From Glandiceps talaboti (taxonomy: Eukaryota > Hemichordata > Enteropneusta > Spengelidae): a stretch of 64,000 nucleotides of DNA. The position numbers and the translations under genes were made by a program. The notes beneath the pieces are model-generated. The model was not told where the DNA came from. It searched no databases and saw only the letters and a program-made list of their open reading frames with translations. The stretch's first letter is position 1, and each line of letters opens with the position of its first letter. This document shows, piece after piece, positions 1 to 64,000 of the stretch. The stretch is from assembly GCF_964340395.1 (NCBI RefSeq), contig NC_135571.1, positions 8,729,953 through 8,793,952 of the forward strand. Reading direction: 5' to 3'.

Positions 1-30
1 GTGTAGTTTGAACAAAACAAAAAAACTTAC

Positions 31-63069
<63,039 letters not shown>

Positions 63070-63975
63070 CTGTAACAAAAATAAGAAAAGAATATGTTTA
63101 GTTCAGAATGAAAATAAGATAGCAACAAAATAAGAAAATACACTACATTTCTATTACGAAATATTGGCTACAATTTGTATAGACCATAATCAATATGAAA
63201 TATATGAATGTGAATTAATCTTTATTACCACACCTAAAGAGATATTGATACATACATAATGTATGCATGGGTTGTATTTACCAGACCTCAAAATTAAGCT
63301 TTTTATTTAGTAGTCCTAGTGGGCTACCACTTTCAGAAAGTGATACCCCAAGGATTGTGACCAGTAGTCCTATATTCCTGAACTGAAAACAGAGTTACTC
63401 TGTTAATTTCAAATGGCATTTATAATATACCTGTTATTATAATAGGTAATGCTAAATTGTAAATTACAATAATATTATAATAACAGACTTGTAACTTACA
63501 ATGTAATGATTAATTCCGATTATCAAATACAATTACTTATTCATATTAATAAAACTTGCATATAAATATTACAATATGACATACAAATCAAATAATTCTT
63601 TGACAAAATTGCTTTGAACACTGTGATAAATTGGCATTTTATAATGATTATGATTGGCATGTTAATATATACAATATGTCTAAAGTGCAGACAGACATTG
63701 TAATATATACATTCAGTGTACAATTTAATTAAATCTGTTGACATGATGTCTTCAACATTGTAAATTATAATGTTTATGATTGGCATGGCAAACTGTTATA
63801 CAATTATTCATTTATATTAATAAAAGTGTAGTGACTAAGTCTGTAATATACAATGTCAGTTGTGGATACAAAGCAACTAAAATTGTTGACATACAATCAT
63901 TTTGAATTGTCTTGAACAATGTCATAAAATAAGTACATGTATGTACTGCCAATTTGTAATTTTTATGTTGGGCAT
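63070..63975. other. AT-rich sequence upstream of the last exon seen
   Basis: Loosely repeated words (atgattatgattggcatg at about 63645 and 63775; tatattaataaaa at 63543 and 63812). No exon or promoter can be supported. Confidence 0.4.
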
Positions 63976-64000
63976 CAGTGTGCCCTCTAAGCCAATTGGA
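63976..64000. mobile_element. Start of a third hAT-like MITE copy, cut by the window edge
   Basis: cagtgtgccctctaagccaa ttgga is the reverse complement of the right end of 35922-36092 and 50384-50554, so this copy is in the opposite orientation. Confidence 0.75.

Overview
This window looks like animal genomic DNA, AT-rich and full of short interspersed and tandem repeats. One very large gene on the minus strand fills nearly all of it. The marine-invertebrate style of the repeats (palindromic MITEs, (ATCA)n tails, a tRNA-type SINE, a CR1/L2-like LINE end) suggests a non-vertebrate deuterostome such as a hemichordate or lancelet. That placement is a weak inference; no single marker settles it.

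The gene is read from high to low coordinates. I find 65 exons (57657 down to 31) that each encode exactly one fibronectin type III (FN3) domain of 81-100 residues. All 65 have a length divisible by three, begin after an AG acceptor, end at a GT donor and lie in phase 1 at both ends. I joined the split codons at every junction and found no stop. Together they make about 5,890 residues. Upstream (N-terminal side) there is a Thr-rich mucin-like exon (61799-61951) and a tiny Ser/Thr exon (63039-63069). A 21-bp phase 1-1 microexon candidate (46727-46747) sits between domains 13 and 14. Both gene ends lie outside the window: the last exon seen still has a donor site, and the first seen still has an acceptor. 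I number domains 1 to 65 from the N-terminal side.

The domains strictly alternate between two kinds. A-type (odd numbers) typically has ITWG, GYL(V/I)xxDPxDG and (N/G)LxPGRxYTI and usually ends in QRT. B-type (even numbers) typically opens (N/M)xPGxIxV, has GDFDxYExxY and VxTVxGTGDD, and usually ends in TTG. The simplest reading is growth by duplication of a two-domain, two-exon unit. Some domains 24 apart (4-9 against 28-33) resemble each other, hinting at a larger block duplication too. The product should be a giant extracellular or cell-surface protein of beads-on-a-string FN3 domains (tenascin-like or receptor-phosphatase-ectodomain-like). I cannot name it because the flanking domains are not visible.

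The introns hold several families of non-coding inverted-repeat elements, some nested. One hAT-like family has an 8-bp target duplication. They also hold many micro- and minisatellites (the longest about 1.9 kb at 24655-26575), one 3' LINE end and one SINE. Several introns contain tandem copies of their own exon-intron borders. I saw no rRNA or tRNA gene, CRISPR array, promoter or polyadenylation site that I could defend, and no second protein-coding gene.
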